From Tridacna crocea (Eukaryota; Mollusca; Bivalvia; Cardiida; Cardiidae), in assembly GCA_943736015.1 (NCBI GenBank), contig OX031060.1:9809501-9873500 (forward strand): a stretch of 64,000 nucleotides of DNA. The letters are read 5' to 3'. The notes under the pieces are model-generated. The model was not told the origin of the DNA, did no database searches, and was given only the letters and a program-made list of their open reading frames with translations. Position numbers and translations under genes: made by a program. Shown here piece by piece: positions 11,127 through 22,534 of the stretch. Each line of letters opens with the position of its first letter. Position 1 is the first letter of the stretch.

Positions 11127-11177
11127 GAGACAATCGAGACGTTGCAGTCCTTGTGTTTACATTATATAGGGGAGATA

Positions 11178-12826
11178 TTTATGCCCCCCTTTCGAAGAAA
11201 TGGGGGTATATTGCTTTGCACTTGTCGGTCGGTCCGTCGGTCCGTCGGTCCGTAGACCAAGTTTGTCCGGAGCATAACTCAAAAACTATTTAAGGTATCA
11301 TCTTGAAACTTCATAGGTGGATAGATCTCATTAAGGAGAAGTGCAGTGCACAAGAACCATAACTCTGCCCATCATATTTTTGGAGTTATTGCCCTTTGTT
11401 GATTTTCATAGTTAATTTTTGTCCGGAGCATAACTCAAGAACTATTTCAGGTATCATCTTGAAACTACATAGGTGGATAGATCTCATTAAGGAGAAGTGC
11501 AGTGCACAATAACAACAACTGTGTTCATCATATTTTTGGAGTTATTGCCCTTTGTTGATTTTCATACTTAATTTTTGTCCGGAGCATAACTCAAAAACTA
11601 TTTCAGGTATCATCTTGAAATTACATAGGTTGATAGATCTCATTAAGGAGAAGTGCAGTGTACAAGAACCATAACTCTGCCCTCAAAAAGTATTTTAGGT
11701 ATCACCTTGAAACTTCATAGGTGGATAAATCTCATTAAGGAGAAGTGCAGTGCACAAGTACCATAACTCTGCCCATCATATTTTTGGAGTTATTGCCCTT
11801 TGTTGATTTTCATATTTAATTTTTGTCCGTAGCATAACTCTAAAAGTATTTCAGGTATCACCTTGAAACCTTATATGTGAAAAGATCTTATTAAGGAGAA
11901 GTGCAGTGCACAAGAACCATAACTCTGCCTATCATATTTTTGGAGTTATTGCTCTTTGTTGATTTTCATAGTTAATTTTTGTCCAGAGCATAACTCAAAA
12001 AGTATTTCAGGTATCATCTTGAAACTACATAGGTGGATAGATCTCATTAAGGAGAAGTGCAGTGCACAAGAACAACAACTCTGCCCATCATATTTATGGA
12101 GTTATTGCCCTTTGTTGATTTTCATACTTAATTTTTGTCCGGAGCATAACTCTAAAAGTGTTTCAGGTATTATCCTAAAACCTCATAGGTGGATAGATTA
12201 TACTAAGGAGAAGTGCAGTGCGCAAGTACCATAACTCTGCCCATCATATTTTTGGAGTTATTGCCCTTTGTTGATTTTCATAGTTAATTTTTGTCTGGAG
12301 CATAACTCAAAAAGTATTTCAGGTATCACCTTGAAACCTTATAGGTGGATTAACCTTATTAAGGAGAAGTGCAGTGCACAAGAACCATAACTCTGCCCAT
12401 TATATTTTTGGAGCTTTTGCCCTTTGTTGATTTTCATACTTAATTTTTGTCCAGAGCATAACTCAAAAGGTTTTTCAGGTATCATCTTGAAACCATATAT
12501 GTGGATAGATCTTATTCAGGAGAAGTGCATTGCACAAGAACCATAACTCTGCCCATTATATTTTTGCAATTACTGCCCTTTGTTGATTTTCATACTTATT
12601 TTTTTTCCGGAGCATAACTCAAAAATAATGTGAGGTAAAATCATGAAACTTTAAAAGTTGATAGTTCACTTAAATGGGAAGTACAGTGCCCAAGAATTGT
12701 TAATTTATCATTAATAATTTTTGAGTAATTACCCTTTGTTCGTTTTTACATTTTGAACGTAAGAGTTTATAATCACATTGGATGCCATTAGGGGGGCATA
12801 CATGTTTTACAAACATCTCTTGTTTT
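11178..12826 (+). mobile_element. Helitron-like element with a tandem core of about 156 bp
   Basis: A short 5' part with the hairpin GCCCCCCTTTCG / GAAATGGGGGT and a GTCGGTCCGTCGGTCC tract is followed by about ten tandem units of about 156 bp (landmark GTCCGGAGCATAACTCAAAA). The 3' end is GGGGGGCATACATG, a GTTTTACAAAC hairpin, then CTCTTG and poly-T. The inverted match of its flanks to 9065-9165 gives an empty site and shows no target duplication, as for Helitron/Helentron insertion. This is the known bivalve pearl/BIV160-type plan. Non-autonomous. Confidence 0.8.
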
Positions 12827-13109
12827 TTTCATATTTGATCATTTATTTTGGTTATAGAATGTCAAATTCCTGTGATATTGATGAAGAGCTTGATGACAGA
12901 CAGTATCATGCAAAGAATATTTATCATAACTATCGTGCAGAAGATCCATAACTATTATAAATACCATCTTCGATATCATCATCAAGAGACTCGTTTTCGT
13001 GAATATGATTCAATAATAAGGATCATCAACGAACAACCATTCATATGCCTTGTAAGCGGCACACCTAAAAGTAACTAGTAATATCTAATACTATGCTTTA
13101 AATATTGAT

Positions 13110-13220
13110 CAGCGATACTCTGTGAAAAGAGGGCTTAATGCATCTGCGGAAAGAATCTGCACAGGTCAGCTTGTGCATTCCGTGCAGGCGGAAGTGGACC
13201 AAGACTTTTCGCTTTAGGTC
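13110..13220. mobile_element. Fragment of a CTGTGAAAAGAGGGC MITE
   Basis: Resembles 25525-25622, 57825-57915 and 50005-50090 (landmarks: a TCTGTGAAAAG-like end, GCGCAGGCTGA, CTTTTCGC). Fragmentary and related in style to the GTAAAGTGTCGTC family. Confidence 0.5.
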
Positions 13221-13759
13221 AATTTTCTGTATGTTCAAGGACCAGTCTACCTAATGATACCTCTTTCTGTCTCTCTCTCCTTTTCATGATAGGTGTCTGA
13301 TTCTGCCAGCTTAATAAAATTGGGGATAGAAAAAGGAAACCCGAGATCGCCTGAATACATGCCCAGTAACATTAGGCCTATTGATAGAAAGAAGAGTTCA
13401 GTGTGTTGTAGAATTGTACTTCCATTCATTTCACGTATTTATTTAAATACACTACGACTGTGACTACGATAATTAATATAGAATCTTGACCAACTTAATA
13501 ACAAAATTGTTCACTGTAACACAAATCCATACGCTTACCGTATTTTCAGCTCAGAAGCTGAATCGTTGTATTGACTGCAGGAGCATCTTACGTTGTAATG
13601 TAAAAAATGGCAAAATATCCCTGAATAACTGCAATTTGATTTTTTATCGGTTTATAGTGCTGAGGATAATCACTGTATTGGTCATCTGACACGGCACACA
13701 CTTCAGAATATTGAGTGTACATGTATATGTTTTACAAAGGTTTTTGGAGACTCCAAGAA
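13221..13759. other. No gene recognised
   Basis: Interior of the large transposon; no supported exon. Confidence 0.3.
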
Positions 13760-14116
13760 GTGTTTTTCCAGAAATCGTAGTCTCCGACGGAACTTTGTTG
13801 GATTAAACGTCTTCAACAAACGCTTAGGGCCTAACCACCAAAAGAACTAGAGATTAACGTGCACTGACACCCCAGACATTCCGTGCGACAACCTGCAACT
13901 GCATATCTATTCAATAACATGTTTAAAAAATTATGTTTTTGTGCTTACCTTGTGTAATTTTGTGGGCGCAGCCATGTTTTTTACTCAAGCGGGTACGTAA
14001 AATTGACAGGGGCAGTAACGTTGACCAGGAACAAGTTCGTAAGGTCTCTCCAGTGTGGTACATACAGTAAGATTAACCACAGGGATTTTTGGACCGGAAA
14101 CGAATCTTACTGCATT

Positions 14117-14362
14117 TATAGTGTATATCCCTTATACATGTGTCATAAGATTTTGCAGTTTCATACTACTGTATTAGGTCTAGAGTAATGCTCTATTTCC
14201 TACAATTTGTGATAGAGTATTAGACAATCACAGCTTAGCATTTCCTTGAAGGTGACTTACCTGCATATTTGTTAACCCATTACCACACAATCTCTACTTT
14301 TGACGACCCTGTGAAGAAAGCCTTTAGAAAACATTGTGGGAAAAGGAGAAAATGCTGGTAAT
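14117..14362 (+). repeat. Segment repeated at 15912-16200, ending in a half MITE
   Basis: GAGTAATGCTCTATTTCCTA and the following TAGAGTATTAGACAAT recur at 15983-16024. From 14275 the segment is the left half of a TTAA-type MITE, which stops at its central GCTGGTAA where the minisatellite begins. Confidence 0.7.
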
Positions 14363-15126
14363 GAGTGTATCATGATTAAACAATCTCTGAGAATCACAAG
14401 ATTTGTATTAGTGTGTATCTGCGTGTATCATGATTAAACAATCCCTGAGAATCACAAGATTTGTATTAGTGTTAGTATCTGAGTGTAAACAATCTCTGAG
14501 AATCACAAGATTTGTATTAATGTGTGTATCTGAGTGTATCATGATTCAAAAATCCCTGAGAATCACAAGATTTGTATTAGTGTGTATGTCTGAGTGTAAA
14601 CAATCTCTGAAAATCACAAGATTTGTATTAGTGTGTGAGTCTGAGTGTATCATGATTCAAAAATCCCTGAGAATCACAAGATTTGTATTAGTGTGCGTGT
14701 CTGAGTGTAAAAAATCTCTGAGAATCACAAGATTTGTATTAGTGTGTGTATCTGAGTGTAAACAATCTCTGAAAATCACAAGATTTATATTAGTGTGTGA
14801 GTCTGAGTGTATCATGATTAAAAAATCTCTGAGAATCACAAGATTTGTATTAGTTTGTGTATCTGAGTGTAAACAATCTCTGAGAATCACAAGATTTGTA
14901 TTAGTGTGTGTATCTGAGTGTATCATGATTCAAAAATCTCTGAGAATCACAAGATTTGTATTAGTGTGTGAGTCTGAGTGTATCATGATTCAAAAATCTC
15001 TGAGAATCACAAGATTTGTATTAGTGTGTGTATCTGAGTGTATCATGATTAAAAAATCTCTGAGAATCACAAGATTTGTATTAGTGTGTGTATCTGAGTG
15101 TATCATGATTCAAAAATCTCTGAGAT
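14363..15126 (+). repeat. Minisatellite with 51- and 60-bp units
   Basis: About thirteen units built on AATCACAAGATTTGTATTAG and GTGTGTATCTGAGTGT. Two length variants alternate irregularly, with or without ATCATGATT. Both lengths are multiples of three, so long frames stay open on both strands (about 14430-15191 plus, 14657-14926 minus). I treat these as by-products. The left edge abuts a half MITE and the right edge a second MITE. Confidence 0.9.
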
Positions 15127-15217
15127 TAACCCTTAGGCTGCTAAGCGGACAGCATAGATTAAGAACAGACGGCACAAAACGTGCGGTCTGATCTTGGATC
15201 TACACTGTCCGATAAGA
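15127..15217. mobile_element. GATCAGACTGCAC palindromic MITE, copy a
   Basis: Begins TAACCCTTAGGCTGCTAAGC. The palindromic centre is decayed: AGAACAGACGGCAC / GTGCGGTCTGATCTTGGATC. Ends ACACTGTCCG. Confidence 0.75.
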
Positions 15218-15354
15218 GTATGTTATTTCCCGAAACGTAATCTTGAAACAGTACTATTTTGGTCCTTAGTATCGAAATGAAAACTTTATTTTAGTTATTT
15301 AGCAAAATAAGAGTTAATTTCATGAGACAGGTATCTTAATTATTATTATACTGC

Positions 15355-15900
15355 AAAGAAATGTCACGTGACCTGATTGGATAATATGCCCTAAACATAT
15401 ATATTATGTACACTGGCAAAACCCACGCAAAAGCAGTTTCACTTTCGCGAGCCCCGTATACATGGCTACACTATCAACGCAACATTCAAAATGGCGGCGT
15501 CGATCAAAATTAACATCAAGAGTATGCGCCAAACTGCACGTTTGAGCAAGCATTACCAAGGTTTCAGTGACGTCATTTCACAGCACTTGACGTCAAGTTT
15601 CATTGAATTGAGGCACTCAAAAGGGGAAATCTAATTCGTCACCATACTCATTTTTTCAAATAAAAAAGAACAGGTAAAAAATTCCGTTAACAAATGTTGG
15701 AATGGTAAAACTTTGCAGTATAATAAATTCGCTGTACGGTCAGGCGGCAAGGGGCTTGTAAAGTTGTTCACGATAAATCATGTCGCCCTGAGCCGAAGGC
15801 TGTTCACGGCTGTGGTAAATCATGATTCACTACAGCCGTAAACAAGTTTCCAAGTTCCCTGCCACCTGACCGTACAACTAATATTGTGTGTACAGGCCCT
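15355..15900 (+). repeat. Dispersed repeat with AAAATGGCGGCGTCGATC block, copy 1
   Basis: Homologous to 32270-32775 (same orientation) and 60135-60665 (inverted). Each has an ATGGCGGCGTCGATC start-like block near 15490, TGACGTCA-type sites, then a palindrome of about 150 bp from GTACGGTCAGGCGGC to GCCACCTGACCGTAC (15735-15887). Frames after the ATG in this copy and the inverted one read alike for about 20 codons. No transposase seen. Confidence 0.75.
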
Positions 15901-15911
15901 TACATGTACAT

Positions 15912-16340
15912 CCAGTGTACATCCCTAATACATGATTGTATTTTAAAATCTTCTGGACTTTCATGAAACTGTACTGGTTTTAGAGCAATGCTCTATTTCC
16001 TAAGATCTTTGTTAGAGTATTAGACAATAACAGGTTAGCATTCCCTAGAAGGTGAGTTACCTGTAGATTTGTTAGTGCTTTAAAATTTTGACGTCAGGTA
16101 AATAGTTAACCCTTGACCACACAAACCTTAGTCTTAATGACCTTGAGGAAGAGTCCTATTAAAAACATTGTTGGAAAACGAGAAGATGCTGGTAACCAGC
16201 ATTTTATTCTTTTCTTCACAATGTTTTCTATCATTTTAGATACAAATTCCATTATGTTAGCAACATTTAATTTGTCGTTGCAAATGTTTTCAATTTGGAT
16301 AAGTATAAAGGTTCGTTTTCAGGTAAATAGTAAAGGGTAC
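15912..16340 (+). mobile_element. Second copy of the 14117 segment plus TTAA-type MITE copy 5
   Basis: 15912-16100 matches 14117-14275. 16106-16340 is a diverged complete MITE starting TTAACCCTTGACCACACAAA with the GATGCTGGTAACCAGCAT centre. Confidence 0.75.
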
Positions 16341-16417
16341 TTTCTATAGAAGCGATGCTTAGTCAGCGACGCCAAATCTACAACAATTTTAGAACTGGGA
16401 ATTTCTACAAGGTCATG

Positions 16418-16527
16418 TACCCTTTGGCTGCCAAGCGCGACTTGCTGACCTTTTGCGGACAGTGTAGATCAAGATCAGACTGCACGTTCTGTGCAGTCTG
16501 ATCTTGGATCTACACTGTCCGATAAAG
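16418..16527. mobile_element. GATCAGACTGCAC palindromic MITE, copy b
   Basis: A near-complete left side (CCCTTTGGCTGCCAAGCGCG, then GACCTTTTGCGGACAGTG), a perfect-looking centre GATCAGACTGCACGTTCTGT, and the mirrored right side to ACACTGTCCG. Confidence 0.85.
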
Positions 16528-16604
16528 AGATGTTATTCCCTGAAACATAATTTTGAAACAGCATTTTTTTTTGGGGGCGGGGTTTGATATCGATTTGAAA
16601 ATTC

Positions 16605-16645
16605 AACCCTTTCCCAAACGATAAACTTTTGGACTAGACCAAATT
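16605..16645 (-). mobile_element. Left fragment of the TTAA-type MITE split by the 16646-22101 insertion
   Basis: Reads AACCCTTTCCCAAACGATAA through GACCAAATT. It continues across the insertion at 22102 with AATTGAAAACGTTTGCAGAC. The intact order is visible in other copies. Confidence 0.85.
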
Positions 16646-17084
16646 CACTATGGACCAACGTACAGTGTCGCAAATCGGAAGCTGCTGCTACTGTATGCCC
16701 CAAATGAGTTAGCTGCAGTAAACAAGTTTAACAAAACAGGCTGGCACGCGTAATCTAGCAAACAGAAAATGATCGGGTGTTTTGCATTTGAAAGGTAAGA
16801 AGTTTTTCTACAAATACATACTGCGATTGGGTTCATAAACTGAGCGAGTTTTGTATAGGAAAGCTGCATCACCAAATTTCGTCGTTGGCGGCTGCCATGA
16901 TCACTAAACATTCGCTTTCTACTCCTTCGGGAAGATCGGAAACCATTTTCTGATACTGCATACAGATAAAGAAATCATTCAGCTTTGCGTATACATTTCT
17001 ATGGTTGTATTTAGTGCCATATCCACTGAAATAATTCACTTTTTATCAAGGTACCATCAAAACGTTCACTGTACGGCTAGCTGC

Positions 17085-18384
17085 ATCTGTACGCTATGAT
17101 TAGCTGCATTTCACAATAAAAAATGTGTACGCCTAGCTGCATTAATGCATCATAATACTGAACAAAAAAGTTCAGCCCATATGGTAAAACACGTTTTTTT
17201 AGCTCAAAATTATAAATGTCGTATGCCGGATCGGAATCTGGGCATATCCCGGGAATCTGCCTAGACCAAATTAGAATAATACTTTAGCGTAGACCAAAAT
17301 AGATCTAGATTCTTTTCCAAATTTTTAATCATATTAATTCTTATACATGTGTTTACAATTGAGACCTATTTTTAATTGAAGCAATTTATTTGTTTTTCCC
17401 TCAATTGCTCCGTTTTCCTCCTTGCATTTTTTCCTCGAAAGTGCTAAACACTCAAAATATAATCTTACTCAGAATTTCTAATTAAACTTCTTTTATGTTG
17501 GAGTTTAAGTTGACTAAGATGGTTAATATGTAGTCGCATTATATAAAACGAGAAAATATTCCGATTTGGTCTAGGCAGATTGTGGAGCTGCCTAGCCAAA
17601 CTGTTAAACTATTTTGGTAAAGGCAAAATTCCAGTTTGGTCTAGATTTCGGATCTGCCTAGATTCCAGTTTGGACAGCGACATACATAAATATATAAATT
17701 CAAACAATAGCAGGTAAGATTATTTTGTTTCTTCAAGGCATTTCATGAATTACACAAATCCGGCTCCATTGATAAATCCTTTTATTACATGGAAAACATC
17801 GCTGATATTATTTCTTGATTTAGGTCTGGTTCCTGTACAACAGATAGGTACAAAGTTTGCCATTTTTTTTGCAACCCCTAATCATTGATTTTAATTCATT
17901 GATAAACATCAATGAATTATACAGTTTTTTTTTGTAGCTTTTCAACGAAATAAAGAATTCAGTTCGGTTTAAACATAAAGTTTTCTGGTTTTCGTTCTTC
18001 ACCTGAATTCACGATATTATCTCGCACATCCATCTCCAAGTCTTAAGTCTTTTCCAAAGCATTTGCAGACGTTCAGTTGGTAGCGTTTTCATTTGAATTT
18101 ATAAATCTGAGTGAAAACAGAAGTACTAGCTTAAAGGCAGCCGATTCTTGACATCTAACCGCTAAACGTGCTCAATACTGACTATGGATCGTTTATAGAC
18201 GATGGTAGACCTATTCACTACCGCTTGATTCACCGAGTCTTTAAAGGGTGGAAATGGAACCTGGAAAAGTCGAAAACGAACTTTATACATTCACCACTGC
18301 CAACCTCACATCTTCAGAGCTAGATCTATATGTCATTAATTGCAACACTCTTAACCAAGATGTACACAATTCTCATTATAAGCT
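17085..18384. other. Interior of the transposon, no gene
   Basis: AT-rich. Blocks of GATCTGCCTAGA / TCTGCCTAGACCAAA recur at 17255-17275 and 17630-17670, suggesting an internal duplicated or inverted unit. No coding exon supported. Confidence 0.35.
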
Positions 18385-21300
18385 TTAAAAGCCTGTTTCA
18401 CATCAGCCTTACGACAGTCGTACGGGAACATAAATCGCAGGACTTCGCGCGGTTTCCGCAAGACTGTCTTACGAATTTGCAACGCCGTAGACGTCGCAAT
18501 TAAGCTGGTTTTTCAACATGCTCATTTTCCTAGCGATTTCTTTGCGATTTTTTGAGTTTGCACAGCAACTGTACGGTTGCCACAAGGGAGCCATACGGCT
18601 AACTTGAGACCATAGCACATCAATCATACGGTTTTATAACTTGCGTTTGTCCTGCGAAGGCCGAAAGACGATCGCACTAACATCTTGCGGCTACCTTGCG
18701 AATGCCTTGCGTTTGGTGAAAGTCTGTCTGAAGACTACTGCGGAACGTAGGAACAACGTAGAGATTCGCACAGCTGCCTCGCAAATGCTTTGCGAAAAGT
18801 TAGCGTCATCCGTCCTCTTTTAAAAAGTTTGTATGTCTTGTTCGTCATCAGTCGCTATCGAGATTTCAGGACGAGAAGGTCATGCAGAAACGAAGATCTC
18901 AGAATGGAAAGGGATAGGTTCCGATTGCTGAACCCCCATTGAACCCGAGACATTCAAGGTACCACCAACCCAGGATTTAGATGAAGAAAGCACGTGCTTG
19001 TACAAGAATGACAAAATGCCCTTAGCATAAAATATTGTCGTCCCGGTCTTTATCTGCGAGTATCCTGTCCATTGTTTCAATATGCAACCTATGTGCCGGG
19101 GTAGCATTGTGAATATATATATCCAATCGGACAAGAGGAGATAATTCCTCCTCCTTATGGCGATCGCACGAACACCGTACAGCTGTCTTGCAAAATCGTG
19201 CTTGCCATGCGGTGGTCGTAAGAAACTTTGAAAATTCTTACGGCAGTCTTGCGGGTGCCTTGAGAATTTGTGCAGCAGCCTTAAGCTAACCGCATGACAG
19301 CCGTGCGAACTCGTCGCTTTGTTTTTAGCTCACCTTAGCACAAAGTGCTACAGGTGAGCTATTGTGATCGCCCTATGTCCGTCGTCCGTAGTCTGTCGTC
19401 CGTCGTCCGTCAACAATTTCTTTAAAAATCTTCTCCTCCTAAATACTGGGTTAATCTTGGCAGGAATGTTCCTTGGGTGAAGCTCTACCAAAATTGTTCA
19501 AAGAATTTAATTCCACCCATAACTCTGGTTGCCATGGCAACAAAAAAAACAAAAAAAAAAAACACGAAATCTTTGAAAATCTTCTTCTCTGAAACTATAA
19601 GGCGTAGAGCTTTGATATTTGGTATGTAGTATCTCTTAATGGACCTCTATCAAGTTTATTCAAATCATGCCCCTAGGGTCAAAACTGGCCCAGCCCCGGG
19701 GGATAACGAGTTTGAGCCTAGGAACAAAGGAGGAAAACTTTAAAAATCTTCTCCTCTGAAACTTGAAGGCGTAGAGCTTTGATATTTGGTATGTAGCATC
19801 TCCTAGTTGACCTCTACCAAGTTTGTTCAAATTATATCCCTGGGGTCAAAACTGGCTCCATCCCAGGGGTCACAAGTTTGAGCAAAGGAATGAAGAAGGA
19901 AAAATTTAAAAATCTTCTCCTCTGAAACTTGAAGGCGTAGAGCTTTGACATTTAGTATGTGACATCTCCTAGTGGACCTCTGCCAAGTTTGTTCAAATTA
20001 TGTCCCTCGGGTCAAAACTGGCCCCACCCCGGGGGTCACAAGTTTGAGCATAGGAACAAAGAAGGAAAACTTTAAAAATCTTCTCCTCTGAAACTTGAAG
20101 GCGTAGAGCTTTGATATTTGGTATGTAGCATCTCCTAGTTGACCTCTACCAAGTTTGTTCAAATTATATCCCTGGGGTCAAAACTGGCTCCATCCCAGGG
20201 GTCACAAGTTTGAGCAAAGGAACAAAGAAGGAAAAATTAAAAAATCTTCTCCTCTGAAACTTGAAAGCGTAGAGCTTTGACATTTAGTATGTGACATCTC
20301 CTAGTGGACCTCTACCAAGTTTGTTCAAAATGTGCCCCTGGGGTCAAAACTGGCCCCACCCCGGGGGTCACAAGTTTGAGCATAGGAACAAAGAAGGAAA
20401 ACTTTAAAAATCTTCTCCTCTGAAACTAGAAAGCGTAGAGCTTTGATATTTGGTCTGTTGGATCTCCTAGTGGACCGCCACCAATTTTATTCAAATGATG
20501 TCCCTGGGGTCAAAACTGGCCCCACCCCGGGGGTCACTAGTTTGAGCATAGGAACAAAGGAGGAAAACTTTTAAACTCTTCTTCTCTGAAAATAGATGGC
20601 GTAGAGTTTTGATATTTGGTATGTGGCATCTCCTAGCGGACCTCTACCCAGTGTCTTTAAATCATGCCCGTGGGATCAAAACTGGCCCCGCCTCGGGGGT
20701 CTCAAGTTTGAACATAGGAACAAAGAAAGAAAATTTTCAAATTCTTCTTCTCTAAAACTAGAAGGCATAGAGTTATGATATTTGGCATGTAGCAGTGAAT
20801 CTCTACCAAGTTTGTTCCTATTATGCCCTTGGGGTCAAAACTGGCCCTGCCCCGGTGTGTGTGTGTGTCACAGGTTCGACCATAGCAACAAAGAAGGAAA
20901 ACTTTGGAAATCTTCTCTGAAACTTGAAGGTGCAGAGCTTTGGCATTTGGTATGCAGAATCTTCTAGTGGACCTCTACCAAGTTTGGTAATATGATGTCC
21001 CTGGCGTCAAAACTGGCCATGCAGGTTGGAACATATGAACAAAGAAGGAAAATTTTGAATTTTATTTCCTCTTAAACGGGAAGGTGTAGACCTTTGATAT
21101 TTGGGATGTAGCATGTTTGAGTGGACCTCTATCAAGTTCGTTCCAAGGGTGCTGCTTTGGTTAAAACTGACCCAGCCCGGGGACCACAAGTTCGAACATA
21201 GGACAAAGAAGGAAAATTTAACATTCTTCTTTGAAACTGGCAGGTGTATAGCTTTGATATTTGATTGCCCTATGTCCGGCGTCTGTCGCCCATCAACAAT

Positions 21301-21625
21301 CTCTTAATCTTCTTCTCCTAACCCACTGGGCCAATCTTGATGAAACTTGGCAGGGATGTTCCTTGGGTGAAGCTTTACCAAAGTTGCTCAAAGAATTGAA
21401 TTTCAATCATAAGCTATAGTCTAAGGTGAGCGTTCCAGGGCCAAGTTGTTTTTTCGTACGTTCAACCTGCGGACACCATACAGTTCGTGAGTCAACTGTA
21501 CGAACAATGTACCGAGAAAATTTGCAATATGTGCGACGGGTACGAATAAATAGCGATCGTGTTTGCAGCGAAAATCGTAAGACGAAAAAATCGTACGGCT
21601 GATGTGGAAGAGGCTTTACCAAGAA
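18385..21625. mobile_element. Nested element with AAGCCTSTTYCACATCAGCC ends
   Basis: AAGCCTGTTTCACATCAGCC at about 18389 is mirrored by GGCTGATGTGGAAGAGGCTT at about 21598. Both sides also share CTTACGA / CGTACG-rich subterminal sequence. It carries the Helitron-like array 19327-21450. 18880-19140 has a more protein-like minus-strand stretch, perhaps a decayed transposon gene, but no domain is recognisable. Confidence 0.55.
19327..21450 (+). mobile_element. Helitron-like element with a tandem core of about 165 bp
   Basis: Starts AGCTCACCTTAGCACAAAGT with a GCTCACC / GGTGAGC hairpin and a GTCCGTCGTCCGT tract. About ten units of about 165 bp follow (landmarks AATCTTCTCCTCTGAAACT, GGCGTAGAGCTTTGATATTT, GGTCAAAACTGGCCCC). 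It ends GGTGAGCGTTCCAGGGCCAA then GTTG and poly-T. A different subfamily from 11178-12826, with the same architecture. Non-coding. Confidence 0.8.
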
Positions 21626-22101
21626 AATCGCAGCTAACCGAGCAGTACAAAAATTCGGGTTAGCAGCTAGCCGTACAGTGAACGTTTTGATGGTACCTTG
21701 ATAAAAAGTGAAATATTTCAATGGATATGGCACTGAATACTACCATAGACATGTATACGCCAAGCTGAATGATTTCTTTATCTGTATGCAGTATCAGGAA
21801 ATGGTTTCCGATCTTCCCGAAGGAGTAGAAAACAAAAGTTTAGCGATCATTGCAGCCGCCAACGACAAAATTTGGTGATGCAGCTTTCCTATTCAAAAAT
21901 CGCACCGTTTATGAACCCAATCGCAGTATGTATTTGTAGAAAAACTTCTTACCTTTCAAATGCAAAACACCAAATCATTTTCTGTCTGCTAGATTACGCG
22001 TGCCAGCCTGTTTTCTTAAACTTGTTTACTGCAGCTAATTGATTTGGGGCGTACAGTAGCAGCAGCTTCCGATTTGCGACACTGTACGTTGGTCCATACT
22101 G

Positions 22102-22245
22102 AATTGAAAACGTTTGCAGACGACAATTCAACTCTTGCTGAAAAGATGATTTCTGTCTATGATGGGGTAGAAAACATTGTGGGAAAAGGAGAAAATGCTG
22201 GTTACCAGACCCGTAAAAACCAGGGATTGTTTGTGAAAGGGTTAA
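22102..22245 (-). mobile_element. Right fragment of the split TTAA-type MITE
   Basis: Continues the MITE interrupted at 16645. The central palindrome has lost its second half (CTGGTTACCAG then ACCCGTAAAAACC). Ends TGTGAAAGGGTTAA. Confidence 0.85.
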
Positions 22246-22305
22246 TTTTAATTATTTGGCAGGATAAGAGTTAATCCTTCATTTATTCATAATTATCTTC
22301 ACGAT

Positions 22306-22534
22306 TTAACCCTTTCTCAAACAATCCCTGGTTTTTACGGGTCTGGAATAGTAGCTTTTTGAAAACATTGTGAGAAAAGGAGAAAATGCTGGTAACCAGC
22401 ATTTTCTCCTTTTCCCACAATGTTTTCTACCCTATCATAAACAGAAATCATCTTTTCAGCAAGAGTTGAATTGTCGTCTGCAAATGCTTTCAATTTGGTC
22501 TAGTCCAAAAGTTTGTCGTTTGGGAAAGGGTTAA
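22306..22534 (+). mobile_element. TTAA-type palindromic MITE, copy 7 (well preserved)
   Basis: TTAA at 22306-22309 and 22531-22534. Termini CCCTTTCTCAAAC and GTTTGGGAAAGGG. Intact central palindrome with GCTGGTAACCAGC. Confidence 0.9.

Larger units (their letters stand above)
8402..14057. mobile_element. 5.66-kb inverted-repeat transposon, TSD GTACA
   Basis: Both ends begin CACACTGGAGAGACCTTACG, one inverted, and the match continues for about 290 bp (8402-8690 and 14057-13760). GTACA occurs directly outside each end (8397-8401, 14058-14062), a 5-bp target duplication. The arms then diverge, but a second inverted match (9065-9165 with 11127-11177 plus 12826-12885) suggests the arms were once longer. 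CAC ends with a 5-bp duplication resemble the Transib/RAG-like group (expected CACWRTGG), here with one mismatch. No transposase frame is visible, so it is non-autonomous or gutted. Confidence 0.75.
16646..22101. mobile_element. 5.46-kb inverted-repeat transposon inside a MITE, TSD AATT
   Basis: Left end CACTATGGACCAACGTACAG; right end is the inverted complement starting CAGTATGGACCAACG. The terminal repeats are about 438 bp (16646-17084 and 22101-21664). AATT is present on both sides of the insertion (16642-16645, 22102-22105). CACTATGG fits the Transib/RAG-like CACWRTGG end, though those leave 5 bp. A one-base loss from AAATT would reconcile this; CACTA/Chapaev types (2-4 bp) are the alternative. 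The interior contains only other repeats and no transposase. Confidence 0.8.

Noticed and set aside
14430-15191. 253-codon repetitive frame
   Set aside because: Unit lengths of 51 and 60 bp keep any frame open; the peptide has no domain and the opposite strand is open as well.
18880-19134. 84-codon minus-strand frame inside the nested transposon
   Set aside because: Protein-like in places but no domain recognised and no partner exons; may be a decayed transposon gene, too weak to call.
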